Positions 1-6,814 of a DNA stretch of 22,482 nucleotides are shown here, piece after piece. A model generated the notes under the pieces. The model saw only the letters and a list, made by a program, of their open reading frames with translations, had not been told where the DNA came from and did not search any database. The DNA is from AC-32 sp035455445. Lineage in GTDB: Bacteria; Actinomycetota; Thermoleophilia; Gaiellales; Gaiellaceae. Where the stretch lies: contig DATIFC010000025.1 of NCBI GenBank assembly GCA_035455445.1, forward strand, positions 1 to 22,482. Direction: 5' to 3'. Within the stretch, counting starts at the first letter, position 1. Each line of letters begins with the position of its first letter. The translations under genes were made by a program, and so were the position numbers.

Positions 1-93
1 GAGCTCGCCGTGCACTGCCGGTCTCGGCGCCGCCGTACCGCCATTCCGTCCCAGCCCGGACCCAGTCGGCCGCAGACGTGTCCGGCACGGGCC

Positions 94-98
94 GGAGG
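94..98 (+). promoter_or_regulatory. Ribosome binding site deciding the MBL start
   Basis: GGAGG lies 6 nt before the ATG at 105. This favours that codon over the upstream GTG at 78. Confidence 0.6.
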
Positions 99-104
99 TT
101 CTCC

Positions 105-1070
105 ATGGAGCGCATCTTCGCGTGGCGGTTGAATGCGCGGATGGACGAGCTTCCCGGCGGTATCCGGCGCCTGACCTTCCCCTTGCCGATGGGGATGCGG
201 CACGTCCACTGCTACCTGCTCCCCGGCGACGACGGCTGGACGCTCGTGGACACCGGGCTCGGGCTGCCCGACGCGGCCGGGCGCTGGGAGGAGGCGCTGG
301 GCGGAATCGAGGTCGCGCGGATCGTGATCACGCACTTCCACCCCGACCACGCGGGCGGCGGCGAGGACGCGCAGCGGCTGACCGGAGCGCCCGTCCTCCA
401 AGGCGCCGACGACTACGCCCAGTGCCTGCGCGTGTGGGGGAACCCCGAGTGGTCGGAACGGCTGGCCGACTACCTGCACGGCCACGGGCTCCCGCAGGAG
501 GCGGCCGACGAGCTCCGGCCCGAGGCCACCATCTTCTCGCCGTTCATCCGCTTCGCGCGCGACCCGGAGCCGCTGCGCGAGGGCGACGAGGTGGACGGCT
601 GGTACGTGCTCGAGCTCCCGGGTCACGCCGACGGTCACATCTGCCTCGAGCGCGACGGCGTGCTCGTGGCCGGCGACCACCTGCTCGGCGCAATCACGCC
701 GACCGTCGGCCTCTACCCGGACTCGCGCCCCGACCCCCTCGCCGACTACCAGGCCTCGCTGGAGCGGACGATCGAGCTCGCGCCCCGCCTCGCGCTTCCC
801 GGCCACGGCGCCCCGGTCGGCGACCCGACCGCCCGCGCGCGCGAGATCCTCGACCACCACCGCGCGCGGCTCGACGCGATCGCCGCCGCCCTGGGCCCGG
901 AGCCGCGGAGCGCCTACGACGTCTCCGTCACGATCTTCGGACCGGCCCTCGACGCCAGCGGCCGCCGTTTCGCTCTGGCGGAGACGCTCGCGCACCTCGA
1001 GCGACTCGTGCACGAGGGGCGGGCCGCGCGCCGGGGGGACGACGGGAACACCGCCTATACTGCGGCGTAG
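105..1070 (+). CDS. MBL-fold metallo-hydrolase with C-terminal winged-helix-like tail
   Basis: Predicted soluble zinc hydrolase of the metallo-beta-lactamase superfamily, 321 aa. Visible metal ligands are THFHPDH (H77, H79, D81, H82), PGHADGH (H174), GDH (D191) and PGHG (H234). The last ~80 residues resemble the small helical/winged tail of LACTB2-like and hydroxyacylglutathione-hydrolase-like enzymes. I chose the ATG at 105 because GGAGG at 94-98 lies 6 nt upstream; an in-frame GTG at 78 and an ATG at 141 are alternatives. Fold and metal site are clear. The substrate (thioester, lactone or phosphodiester) cannot be read from the sequence. A same-strand CNNM-type gene follows after 53 nt, with no obvious functional link. 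Confidence 0.88.
   Translation: MERIFAWRLNARMDELPGGIRRLTFPLPMGMRHVHCYLLPGDDGWTLVDTGLGLPDAAGRWEEALGGIEVARIVITHFHPDHAGGGEDAQRLTGAPVLQGADDYAQCLRVWGNPEWSERLADYLHGHGLPQEAADELRPEATIFSPFIRFARDPEPLREGDEVDGWYVLELPGHADGHICLERDGVLVAGDHLLGAITPTVGLYPDSRPDPLADYQASLERTIELAPRLALPGHGAPVGDPTARAREILDHHRARLDAIAAALGPEPRSAYDVSVTIFGPALDASGRRFALAETLAHLERLVHEGRAARRGDDGNTAYTAA
1056..1061 (+). promoter_or_regulatory. Possible -10 element for the CNNM/CorC gene
   Basis: TATACT lies inside the last codons of the MBL gene, about 60 nt before the next start. There is no convincing -35, so read-through from the MBL gene is equally possible. Confidence 0.3.
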
Positions 1071-1123
1071 ATCCTGTTGGACGACGACGACATCCCTAGA
1101 CGTCCCCCGCGCCCGGGGCCGGC

Positions 1124-2425
1124 GTGACCCTCTTTCTCGAACTTCTCGGCGTCGCAGCGCTGATCTTGTTGAACGCCTTCTTCGTGGCGGCCGAGTACGG
1201 TCTCGTCACCTCGCGCAAGACGCGGATCCACGAGCTCGAGCAGCAGGGCAACCGCAACGCGCGGACGGTGCTGAAGATCGTGGCCGACCCACCGCGCTTC
1301 ATCGCGGCGATGCAGCTCGGCGTGACCGCGACGAGCCTGGGTATCGGTGCCCTCGGCGAGCACGCGCTCGCGCGCGTCTTCGATCCGATCGTCGCGGGCG
1401 GGATCGCCCTCGCGCTCGCCTTCCTGATCATCACCTTCCTGCACGTCGTCGTCGGCGAGCTCGTGCCGAAGGGCGTCGCGCTCGAGCACTCGGAGGCGAC
1501 CGCGCTCGCGGTCTCCGCGCCCGTCCGCGGCTTCTTCGTGCTGCTCAAGCCCCTGATCTGGGTCCTGCAGCGCTCGACCGAGCTGATCCTGCGCGCGCTC
1601 GGCCTGCGGCCGCCCGGCGGCGAGATGGAGGCCTACTCGGAGGCCGAGCTGAAAATGCTGCTCTCGCGCTCGCGCGAGACGGGCGAGATCGAGGAGCAGG
1701 AGCAGGAGATGCTCTACAAGGTCTTCGACTTCGCCGACAAGGAGGTCTCGGCCGTGATGGTGCCGCGGCCCGAGGTCGTGGCCCTCTCGATCGACCTGCC
1801 GCCCGAGGAGGCGCTCGCCGCCGTGATCGAGTCGCCGTACACGCGCTACCCCGTCTACCGCGACACGATCGACGACGTCGTCGGGGTGCTGCACGTGCGC
1901 GACCTCTTCTCGGCGCTGAACGACCGTGGCCTCGGCGCCGTGCGGCTCGACGAGGTCCTGCGGCCGGCGCACATCGTGCCGGAGACGAAGGACCTCGCCG
2001 CGCTGCTCGCGGAGTTCCGTCGCACCAACCAGCACATGGCGATCGTGGTCGACGAGTACGGCGAGCTCGAGGGGATCGCCACGCTCGAGGACCTGCTCGA
2101 GGAGATCGTCGGCGAGATCGAGGACGAGTTCGACCTCCCGGACGAGTCGGTCGAGCGGCTCGCGGACGGGCGCATGCGCGTGCACGGCACCTTCCCGATC
2201 GACGACTTCAACGAGCAGTTCCGGCGCTCGCTCCCGATCGAGGACTTCCACACCGTCGGCGGCTTCGTCTTCGGCATGCTCGGCCGCCAGCCGGAACCGG
2301 GCGACGAGGTCGAGCACGACGGCTGCCGCTTCAAGGTGCTGCAGGTCGAAGGGTCGCGCATCGAGCGCCTCGAGGTCGAGCTCCGCGATCACGAGCACGA
2401 GCCCCGGCTGGAAGAAGCCTCGTAG
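1124..2425 (+). CDS. CNNM/CorC (HlyC/TlyC-type) membrane protein with CBS pair
   Basis: 433-aa integral membrane protein of the hemolysin-C/CorC family, which includes Mg2+/Co2+ transport-associated CNNM proteins. Residues ~1-190 form the DUF21/CNNM transmembrane domain, with the N-terminal segment LFLELLGVAALILLNAFF, the motif QLGVTATSLGIG and the conserved GELVPK. Two CBS domains follow at ~205-330, and a CorC_HlyC C-terminal domain at ~345-425. The GTG start at 1124 puts the first membrane helix at the N terminus; its Shine-Dalgarno is weak. Length and domain order are normal for the family. The role in divalent-cation efflux or homeostasis is inferred from family; the 'hemolysin' name is historical. 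Confidence 0.9.
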   Translation: MTLFLELLGVAALILLNAFFVAAEYGLVTSRKTRIHELEQQGNRNARTVLKIVADPPRFIAAMQLGVTATSLGIGALGEHALARVFDPIVAGGIALALAFLIITFLHVVVGELVPKGVALEHSEATALAVSAPVRGFFVLLKPLIWVLQRSTELILRALGLRPPGGEMEAYSEAELKMLLSRSRETGEIEEQEQEMLYKVFDFADKEVSAVMVPRPEVVALSIDLPPEEALAAVIESPYTRYPVYRDTIDDVVGVLHVRDLFSALNDRGLGAVRLDEVLRPAHIVPETKDLAALLAEFRRTNQHMAIVVDEYGELEGIATLEDLLEEIVGEIEDEFDLPDESVERLADGRMRVHGTFPIDDFNEQFRRSLPIEDFHTVGGFVFGMLGRQPEPGDEVEHDGCRFKVLQVEGSRIERLEVELRDHEHEPRLEEAS

Positions 2426-2426
2426 G

Positions 2427-2432
2427 TACGAT
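2427..2432 (+). promoter_or_regulatory. Candidate -10 element for the cupredoxin gene
   Basis: TACGAT lies just after the CNNM stop codon and 36 nt before the cupredoxin ATG. A small CCCCG-TT-CGGGG hairpin would then sit at the mRNA 5' end. No clear -35 is seen. Confidence 0.4.
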
Positions 2433-2468
2433 GGCCCCGTTCGGGGTCAGCAACCTGTGAGGAGTCGG

Positions 2469-2828
2469 ATGAAGCGCACGTTTTCCCTGGTCGCGGTGCT
2501 CGCCGTGGCCGCCGCGACGGCCTTCGCCGCGGTCGGCTACGCGGGCTCGAACGCCGCCACGACGACGACCGTCAAGGTCACGATCAAGAATTTCCACTTC
2601 ACGCTCTCGAAGCACAGCGCGCGCCACGGCAAGGTCACGTTCGTCGTCACGAACAAGGACAAGATCAAGCACGACTTCAAGATCGCCGGCAAGAAGACGC
2701 CGCTGCTCAAGAAGGGTCAGACGAAGTCGATCACCGTCACCCTCAAGAAGGGCAAGAAGTACACCTACATCTGCACCGTTCCGGGCCACGCAGCGGCCGG
2801 GATGAAGGGCACCTTCAAGGCGACGTAG
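2469..2828 (+). CDS. Exported small cupredoxin (plastocyanin/azurin-like)
   Basis: 119-aa lysine-rich protein with a Sec-type signal peptide (basic MKR, hydrophobic core to ~residue 22, Ala-rich cleavage region before ~30) and one cupredoxin fold. Type-1 copper ligands are visible: H68 in KHDF, then C102, H107 and M112 in the C-x4-H-x4-M arrangement of the ICTVPGH region. It probably acts as a periplasmic or surface electron carrier or copper-binding protein; its redox partner is unknown. The start is fixed by GAGGAG at 2459-2464. A strong hairpin terminator follows 11 nt after the stop. The lysine-rich composition gives slightly lower GC than its neighbours, but nothing suggests transfer. 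Confidence 0.88.
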   Translation: MKRTFSLVAVLAVAAATAFAAVGYAGSNAATTTTVKVTIKNFHFTLSKHSARHGKVTFVVTNKDKIKHDFKIAGKKTPLLKKGQTKSITVTLKKGKKYTYICTVPGHAAAGMKGTFKAT

Positions 2829-2837
2829 CTCAGTCGT

Positions 2838-2896
2838 GAGGCACCGCTTGCGGTGCCGTTTTCAGGGCGCACGGGCTCGGCCCGTGCGCCCGTCTG
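2838..2896. repeat. Double-hairpin repeat, copy A
   Basis: Hairpin 1 is the terminator at 2840-2857. Hairpin 2 is a perfect 12-bp stem, arms 2865-2876 and 2880-2891, with a 3-nt TCG loop. The unit lies between the convergent cupredoxin and mec genes. Copy B at 9956-10013 keeps the same order, spacing and flanking CAGG and CGTCTG, with compensatory stem changes. It could act as a bidirectional terminator or as a dispersed REP-like repeat. Confidence 0.65.
2840..2862 (+). terminator. Intrinsic terminator after the cupredoxin gene
   Basis: Perfect 8-bp stem, arms 2840-2847 and 2850-2857 (GGCACCGC/GCGGTGCC), with a T run at 2859-2862. It is the first hairpin of a two-hairpin element that recurs at 9956. 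Confidence 0.75.
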
Positions 2897-2906
2897 GGCC
2901 GACCGG

Positions 2907-3287
2907 TCAGGAGCTCAACGGGATCTCTTCGACGCTGTGGGAATCGCCGCCGGCGATGCGCCAGGCGGCGAGCTCGCCCGTGCCCAGCGAGAGGATCAGG
3001 TAGGGCCGGCCCTGCCAGAGGCCGATGTTCTCGACGTCGGTGCGCGAGGGGCGCGGCGGCGACGAGATGTGCGAGTGGAAGACGGCGAGCTCGTACCCGT
3101 CGTCCTCGAGGAACCAGTTCTCGGGCTCGGTGTCGAGCTCGAAGCGGTAGGGGCTCGCGGCCGCGTTGCGGGCGGGGAGGTAGCGCTCGGCGACGCCGTC
3201 CCGTAGGGCGACCAGGCCGCAGGCCTCGTTCGGCTCCTCGGCCCGCGCGTGCTCCTCGAGCGCGGCGCGCACCTCGGCCGGGATCAC
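2907..3287 (-). CDS. mec: Mec-type JAMM metallopeptidase (CysO-cysteine peptidase)
   Basis: 126-aa JAB1/MPN (JAMM, M67) peptidase. Catalytic residues are visible: E21 in EACG, and the zinc motif H71-S-H73 with S81 and D84 (PSRTD). In Mycobacterium tuberculosis the Mec homologue releases cysteine from the CysO-cysteine adduct, leaving the CysO Gly-Gly end. Here it is the last gene of moeZ-cysO-cysM-mec, which strongly supports that role. I chose GTG at 3287 because it overlaps the cysM stop by 4 nt (GTGA), the usual coupled junction; a second in-frame GTG lies one codon upstream. Length is normal for the family. It may also need to trim the extended C terminus of CysO (see findings). Confidence 0.9.
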   Translation of the reverse strand: MIPAEVRAALEEHARAEEPNEACGLVALRDGVAERYLPARNAAASPYRFELDTEPENWFLEDDGYELAVFHSHISSPPRPSRTDVENIGLWQGRPYLILSLGTGELAAWRIAGGDSHSVEEIPLSS

Positions 3288-4225
3288 CACCAGACCGCTT
3301 CCTCCATCTGCGGCTCCGGGTCGGCCGCCTCCCAGAAGGGCGCGGAGAGGTACTTCCAGCCGCCGTCGGCGAGGACCGCGACGACCACGCCCTCGTCGAG
3401 CTCGGCGGCGAGCCTGCGCGCGACGTGGATCACGGCGCCGGAGGAGACGCCCGCGAACACGCCTTCCTGGTGGAGCAGGGCCCGCAGCCCCGACACCGCG
3501 TCGGCGTTCGAGACGAGCAGCTTGCGGTCGAGCTTTTCGACGTCGAGCACGGGCGGGACGTAGCCGTCCTCCAGCGAGCGCAGGCCCATCACCGGGTCGC
3601 CCGGCAGGGGCTCGGCCGCGGCGACCGTGATCCCGGGGAACGACTCGCGCAGCCGCGCGCCGGCGCCCATCAGCGTGCCGCCCGTGCCGAGGCCGGCGAC
3701 GAGCACGTCGACCCGGTCGAGCGCCTCGGCGATCTCGGCGCCGGTGCCGGCGAAGTGCGCGCCGGGGTTCGCCTCGTTCGCGTACTGGAACAGCATGTGG
3801 TAGCGCGGCTCCCGCTCCGCGAGCTCCAGCGCGGCGCGGACGGCGCCGTTCGAGCCCTCCGCGCCCGGCGACTCGACGATCTCCGCGCCGTAGAGCCGCA
3901 GCAGGCGGCGGCGCTCCTCGGTGACGTTGTCGGGCATCACGCACGTGAGCCCGTAGCCCTTCAGGCGGGCGACGAGCGCGAGCGAGATGCCGGTGTTGCC
4001 GCTGGTCGGCTCCAGCAGCTCGCGGCCGGGCTCGAGCTCGCCGGCACGCTCCGCGGCTTCGACCATCGCGAGCGCGACGCGGTCCTTGATCGACCCGGTC
4101 GGGTTCTGCCCCTCGAGCTTGGCGTACAGCCGCACGTCCGATTTCGGCGCAAGCCGCGGGAGCTCGACGAGCGGGGTGTTGCCGATCAGGTCGAGGAGGG
4201 TGCGGGCGGTAGACGTTCTAGCCAT
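3284..4225 (-). CDS. cysM: CysM-type, PLP-dependent CysO-dependent cysteine synthase
   Basis: 313-aa fold-type II PLP enzyme. The PLP lysine is K47 in PTGSIKDR; the substrate/cofactor loop PTSGNTGIS lies at 73-81 and the glycine-rich GTGGT phosphate loop at ~180-184. R216 in GLRSLEDG matches the arginine that gives M. tuberculosis CysM its preference for O-phosphoserine, as far as I can align from memory. The aromatic C-terminal tail (AVWW) resembles the mobile CysM tail. Predicted reaction: O-phosphoserine plus thiocarboxylated CysO gives CysO-cysteine. The ATG at 4225 overlaps the cysO stop by 8 nt and lies inside a 33-bp palindrome. An ordinary sulfide-dependent CysK is less likely given the neighbours. 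Confidence 0.9.
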   Translation of the reverse strand: MARTSTARTLLDLIGNTPLVELPRLAPKSDVRLYAKLEGQNPTGSIKDRVALAMVEAAERAGELEPGRELLEPTSGNTGISLALVARLKGYGLTCVMPDNVTEERRRLLRLYGAEIVESPGAEGSNGAVRAALELAEREPRYHMLFQYANEANPGAHFAGTGAEIAEALDRVDVLVAGLGTGGTLMGAGARLRESFPGITVAAAEPLPGDPVMGLRSLEDGYVPPVLDVEKLDRKLLVSNADAVSGLRALLHQEGVFAGVSSGAVIHVARRLAAELDEGVVVAVLADGGWKYLSAPFWEAADPEPQMEEAVWW

Positions 4226-4520
4226 GGCCCAGGGACTGTCCCTGGGGCATGGCCCCTCCGGCCATGGCCGGGAGCAGGATCACCGTGGAGCCGTCGTCGA
4301 CGGCGGTCTCGAGGCCGTTGCGCGTGCGGACGTCCTCGCCCTCGACGTAGACGTTCACGAACGGAGCCAGGTCGTCGTCCTCGAGCAGCTGTCCGCGTAG
4401 CGAGGGGAAGCGCCCCATCAGGTCGTCGAGCAGCTCGCGCACCGTGCGTCCCTGCGCCTCGACCTCGCGCGCCCCCTCGGTCTCGCCGCGCAGCGTGGGC
4501 GGGATGCGGACGCGGCTCAA
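4218..4520 (-). CDS. cysO: CysO ubiquitin-like sulfur carrier with an 11-residue tail beyond Gly-Gly
   Basis: 100-aa beta-grasp (ThiS/MoaD-type) sulfur carrier resembling mycobacterial CysO: PPTLRG near the N terminus, FVNVYVEGEDVR at 54-65, and AMAGG at 85-89. CysO normally ends at this Gly-Gly, which is adenylated and thiocarboxylated by MoeZ. Here the frame continues AMPQGQSLGHG before TAG, so Gly89 is not C-terminal unless the protein is cut. The start is TTG at 4520, overlapping the moeZ stop by 4 nt (TTGA); no upstream alternative fits the fold. The tail is encoded exactly by a palindrome at 4221-4253. Identity is strong from sequence and neighbours. Whether the tail is removed is unknown. 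Confidence 0.88.
   Translation of the reverse strand: MSRVRIPPTLRGETEGAREVEAQGRTVRELLDDLMGRFPSLRGQLLEDDDLAPFVNVYVEGEDVRTRNGLETAVDDGSTVILLPAMAGGAMPQGQSLGHG
4221..4253. repeat. 33-bp near-perfect palindrome at the cysO/cysM junction
   Basis: Arms 4221-4236 and 4238-4253 pair at 15 of 16 positions (the mismatch involves 4227) around a single central base. The core reads CAGGGACTGTCCCTG. It covers codons 90-100 of cysO exactly and contains the cysM ATG. It may be a short inserted palindromic repeat, an RNA hairpin, or both. Confidence 0.8.
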
Positions 4521-5686
4521 TGCCCGACTCCCGCGCAGAACTCGACGTAGTCGACGTACTCGGTGATGGTCGGAGACTCGCCGCAGACCGGGCAGGCCGG
4601 GTCGCGCCGCAGCTTCATCTCCTGGAACTCGCCGGAGAGCGCGTCGTAGAGGAGCAACCTCCCGACGAGCGGGTCGCCGATCCCGAGCGCGAGCTTCAGC
4701 GCCTCCGCGGCCTGGATCGAGCCGACCACGCCGGGCAGCACGCCGAGGACGCCGCCCTCGGCGCAGCTCGGCGCCAGCTCCGGCGGCGGCGGCTGCGGAA
4801 AGAGGCACCGGTAGCACGGCCCCGCGCCGGGCTTGAAGACGGTCACCTGCCCCTCGAAGCGGAAGATCGAGCCGTGCACGACCGGGGTGTCGTGCCACAC
4901 CGACGCGTCGTTGACGAGGTAGCGCGTGGGGAAGTTGTCGGCGCCGTCCACGATCACGTCCCAGCCGGGCTCGAGGATCCGCTCGACGTTCTCGGAGGTC
5001 AGCCGCTCGCGGAAGGGCACGACCTCGACGTCGGGGTTCAACGCCTCGATCGTGCGGCGCGCCGAGTCGGTCTTCGGCTCCCCGAGCGAGTTGGTCGAGT
5101 GCGCGATCTGGCGCTGCAGGTTCGTCTCGTCGACGACGTCCGCGTCGACGATCCCCAGCCGGCCGACGCCCGCGGCCGCGAGGTAGAGCGCGGCCGGGGA
5201 GCCGAGGCCGCCGGCCCCGATCAGCAGGATGCGCGAGTCGAGCAGCCGCAGCTGTCCTTCCTCGCCGACCTCGGGGATGAGCAGGTGGCGGCTGTAGCGC
5301 GTGGAGCGCTCCGGCCCGAGCGAGCGCGGCAGCTCGGTGGGGAAGCCGCTGCGCTGCCAGTCCGTGTAGCCGCCCGAGAGCGAGATCGGCCGCTCGTACC
5401 CGAGCTCGGCCAGCGTCTTCGCCGCGAAGGCGGAGCGGTTGCCGGCCGCGCAGTAGAGCAGCACCGGCCGCGAGCGGTTCGGAGCGACGTTCTCGATCCG
5501 CGACTCGAGGTTGCCCCGCGGCACGAGCACGGCGCCGGGGATTCGTCCCTGCTCCCACTCGTCGCGCTCGCGCACGTCGACGAGCAGCGGGGCCTCCTCG
5601 GCCTCCAGCAGCTCAGTCGCGCGCCGGGCGTCGACCTCCTCGATCGAGGCTTTCGCGGCCTGCAGCAGCTCCCGGTAGGTCGGCAT
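4517..5686 (-). CDS. moeZ: MoeZ/MoeB-type E1 sulfurtransferase, rhodanese domain first
   Basis: 389-aa two-domain protein. Residues ~15-120 are a rhodanese domain with active-site loop C79-AAGNR. Residues ~128-389 are a ThiF/MoeB adenylyltransferase with nucleotide loop GAGGLGS (157-163), R192-Q193 in LQRQIA, conserved cysteine C308 in SCAEGG, and zinc cysteines C291/C294 and C365/C368. Such enzymes adenylate the C-terminal glycine of a sulfur carrier and transfer sulfur to it; the partner here is surely CysO, encoded next. In M. tuberculosis MoeZ the rhodanese domain is C-terminal, so the order is inverted. I chose ATG at 5686 over 5710 because a -10-like TACAAT lies 8 nt upstream, implying a leaderless transcript. 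It is the first gene of the cysteine operon. Confidence 0.88.
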   Translation of the reverse strand: MPTYRELLQAAKASIEEVDARRATELLEAEEAPLLVDVRERDEWEQGRIPGAVLVPRGNLESRIENVAPNRSRPVLLYCAAGNRSAFAAKTLAELGYERPISLSGGYTDWQRSGFPTELPRSLGPERSTRYSRHLLIPEVGEEGQLRLLDSRILLIGAGGLGSPAALYLAAAGVGRLGIVDADVVDETNLQRQIAHSTNSLGEPKTDSARRTIEALNPDVEVVPFRERLTSENVERILEPGWDVIVDGADNFPTRYLVNDASVWHDTPVVHGSIFRFEGQVTVFKPGAGPCYRCLFPQPPPPELAPSCAEGGVLGVLPGVVGSIQAAEALKLALGIGDPLVGRLLLYDALSGEFQEMKLRRDPACPVCGESPTITEYVDYVEFCAGVGH

Positions 5687-5694
5687 GGCTTTCG

Positions 5695-5700
5695 ATTGTA
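5695..5700 (-). promoter_or_regulatory. Candidate -10 of the moeZ-cysO-cysM-mec operon
   Basis: Minus strand reads TACAAT (within TATACAAT), ending 8 nt before the ATG at 5686. Transcription would begin at or next to the start codon, and no Shine-Dalgarno is present. A clear -35 is not visible. Confidence 0.55.
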
Positions 5701-5735
5701 TAGCGACCACCCGGGGTAGCCGCGAGCGCGGACGC

Positions 5736-5741
5736 TATCGT
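5736..5741 (+). promoter_or_regulatory. Candidate -10 for the TPR-like gene (leaderless)
   Basis: TATCGT lies 6 nt before the ATG at 5748. No ribosome binding site lies between, so a leaderless mRNA is implied. It sits in the 61-nt gap divergent from moeZ. Confidence 0.45.
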
Positions 5742-5747
5742 CGCCGC

Positions 5748-6713
5748 ATGAGCTCACGCGGCCGGGTCTTCGCGCTCGTGGCGCTCGCCGCGGTGATCGC
5801 CTCGGGCGTCGTCGTGGTCGGTGTTCTGGCCACGCGCGGTCACGTCCCGGCCGCGCGGAAGGCTCGCACCGGCCGGCCTCCGCTCGCGCTCGACCTCGGA
5901 GTCCGCACCGACGCGGAGGCCGCGGCCCTCAGGCGCGCGGTCACGCTCTACCGGGCCGGCAAGGCCGACGCGGGGGCTCGCATCTTCGCCCGCTACCGCT
6001 CGCTCGAGGCGCAGGTCGGCTCGGCGCTCGCGGACTGGCCGGCCTCGACGGTTCCGCGGCTGGAGCAGCTGCAGACCGAGCACCCGCGGAGCTCGCTCGT
6101 CGCGCTCCACCTGGGCCTCGCGCTCTACTGGCTGCGGCGGAACGACGAGGCCGTCGCCGCGTGGCAGGCGGCGGCACGCGGGCAGCCGGACACCCCGTAC
6201 GCCGTCCGGGCCGGCGACTTCCTCCACCCGCAGTACGCGCCCGGCCAGCCGCGATTCGTGCCCTCCTTCGCGATGCCGCTCCGGATCCGGGTGCTGCCGC
6301 CGGACCGGCAGCTCGCCGCGCTCGGCCGCGCCGCGGCGAGCGGCGGTGCCCACGCGAAGATCCTCTACGGCGTCGCGCTGCAACAGCTCGACCGCCCCCG
6401 CTCGGCTGAGCGGGAGTTCGCCGCCGCGGCGCGCCTCGCGCCGGGCGACCCCGAGGCGCGCACCGCGGCCGCCGTCGGCCTCTTCGACAAGGCGAGGCCG
6501 GCCGTCGCCTTCAGCCATCTCGGCCCGCTCACACGCGTCTTCCCGAAGGCGCAGACGGTACGCTTCCACCTAGGCCTGATGCTGCTATGGTCGGCGCAGG
6601 TCGCCGAGGCGCGGAAGCAGCTCACGAAGGCCCGCGCAGAGGGTCCGAACACGTCCCTCGGTCGGCAGGCGACGGAATATCTCGGGGCCCTCCGCCGTCT
6701 TGGGACCAGCTGA
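5748..6713 (+). CDS. Membrane-anchored TPR-like protein of unknown function
   Basis: 321-aa protein with a short basic N terminus, one hydrophobic segment at ~8-28 (signal anchor or uncleaved signal) and a helical remainder of TPR/Sel1-like character. Repeated patterns are visible around LRRAVTLYRAGKADAGARIF, LHLGLALYWLRRNDEAVAAW, KILYGVALQQLDRPRSAEREF and FHLGLMLLWSAQVAEARKQL. It is probably anchored in the membrane with a periplasmic or surface helical scaffold that binds other proteins. The partner is unknown. The start is ATG at 5748, just after a -10-like hexamer. No terminator is evident before the sigma factor gene 101 nt downstream. Confidence 0.75.
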   Translation: MSSRGRVFALVALAAVIASGVVVVGVLATRGHVPAARKARTGRPPLALDLGVRTDAEAAALRRAVTLYRAGKADAGARIFARYRSLEAQVGSALADWPASTVPRLEQLQTEHPRSSLVALHLGLALYWLRRNDEAVAAWQAAARGQPDTPYAVRAGDFLHPQYAPGQPRFVPSFAMPLRIRVLPPDRQLAALGRAAASGGAHAKILYGVALQQLDRPRSAEREFAAAARLAPGDPEARTAAAVGLFDKARPAVAFSHLGPLTRVFPKAQTVRFHLGLMLLWSAQVAEARKQLTKARAEGPNTSLGRQATEYLGALRRLGTS

Positions 6714-6814
6714 AGGAAATTAGGGCCGTTCGGCCTATGGCGTCTGTCCGGGACCCGTGAGAGAGTGCCCAGCGCCGCGAGCGGTTGTCACGAGCCCAGA
6801 GAGGGGAACGGCAA

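Noticed and set aside
1..104. Possible end of an upstream gene or a promoter region
   Set aside because: No frame with recognisable protein features, and no hairpin or promoter convincing enough to call beyond the ribosome binding site at 94-98.
1055..2398. 447-aa minus-strand frame opposite the CNNM gene
   Set aside because: Composition is typical of antisense to a GC-rich gene, and the plus strand encodes a complete CNNM/CBS/CorC protein.
4221..4253. The cysO/cysM palindrome as an IS end or attachment site
   Set aside because: No transposase or integrase is nearby, and no second copy was seen in the window. Described as a palindromic repeat only.
3425..5719. 764-aa plus-strand open frame across cysM, cysO and moeZ
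   Set aside because: Antisense shadow of three well-supported overlapping minus-strand genes, with no recognisable domain.
6717..6740. GGCCG-TT-CGGCC inverted repeat before the sigma factor gene, as a terminator of the TPR-like gene
   Set aside because: A short stem of five to six pairs without a following T run; chance is likely at this GC.
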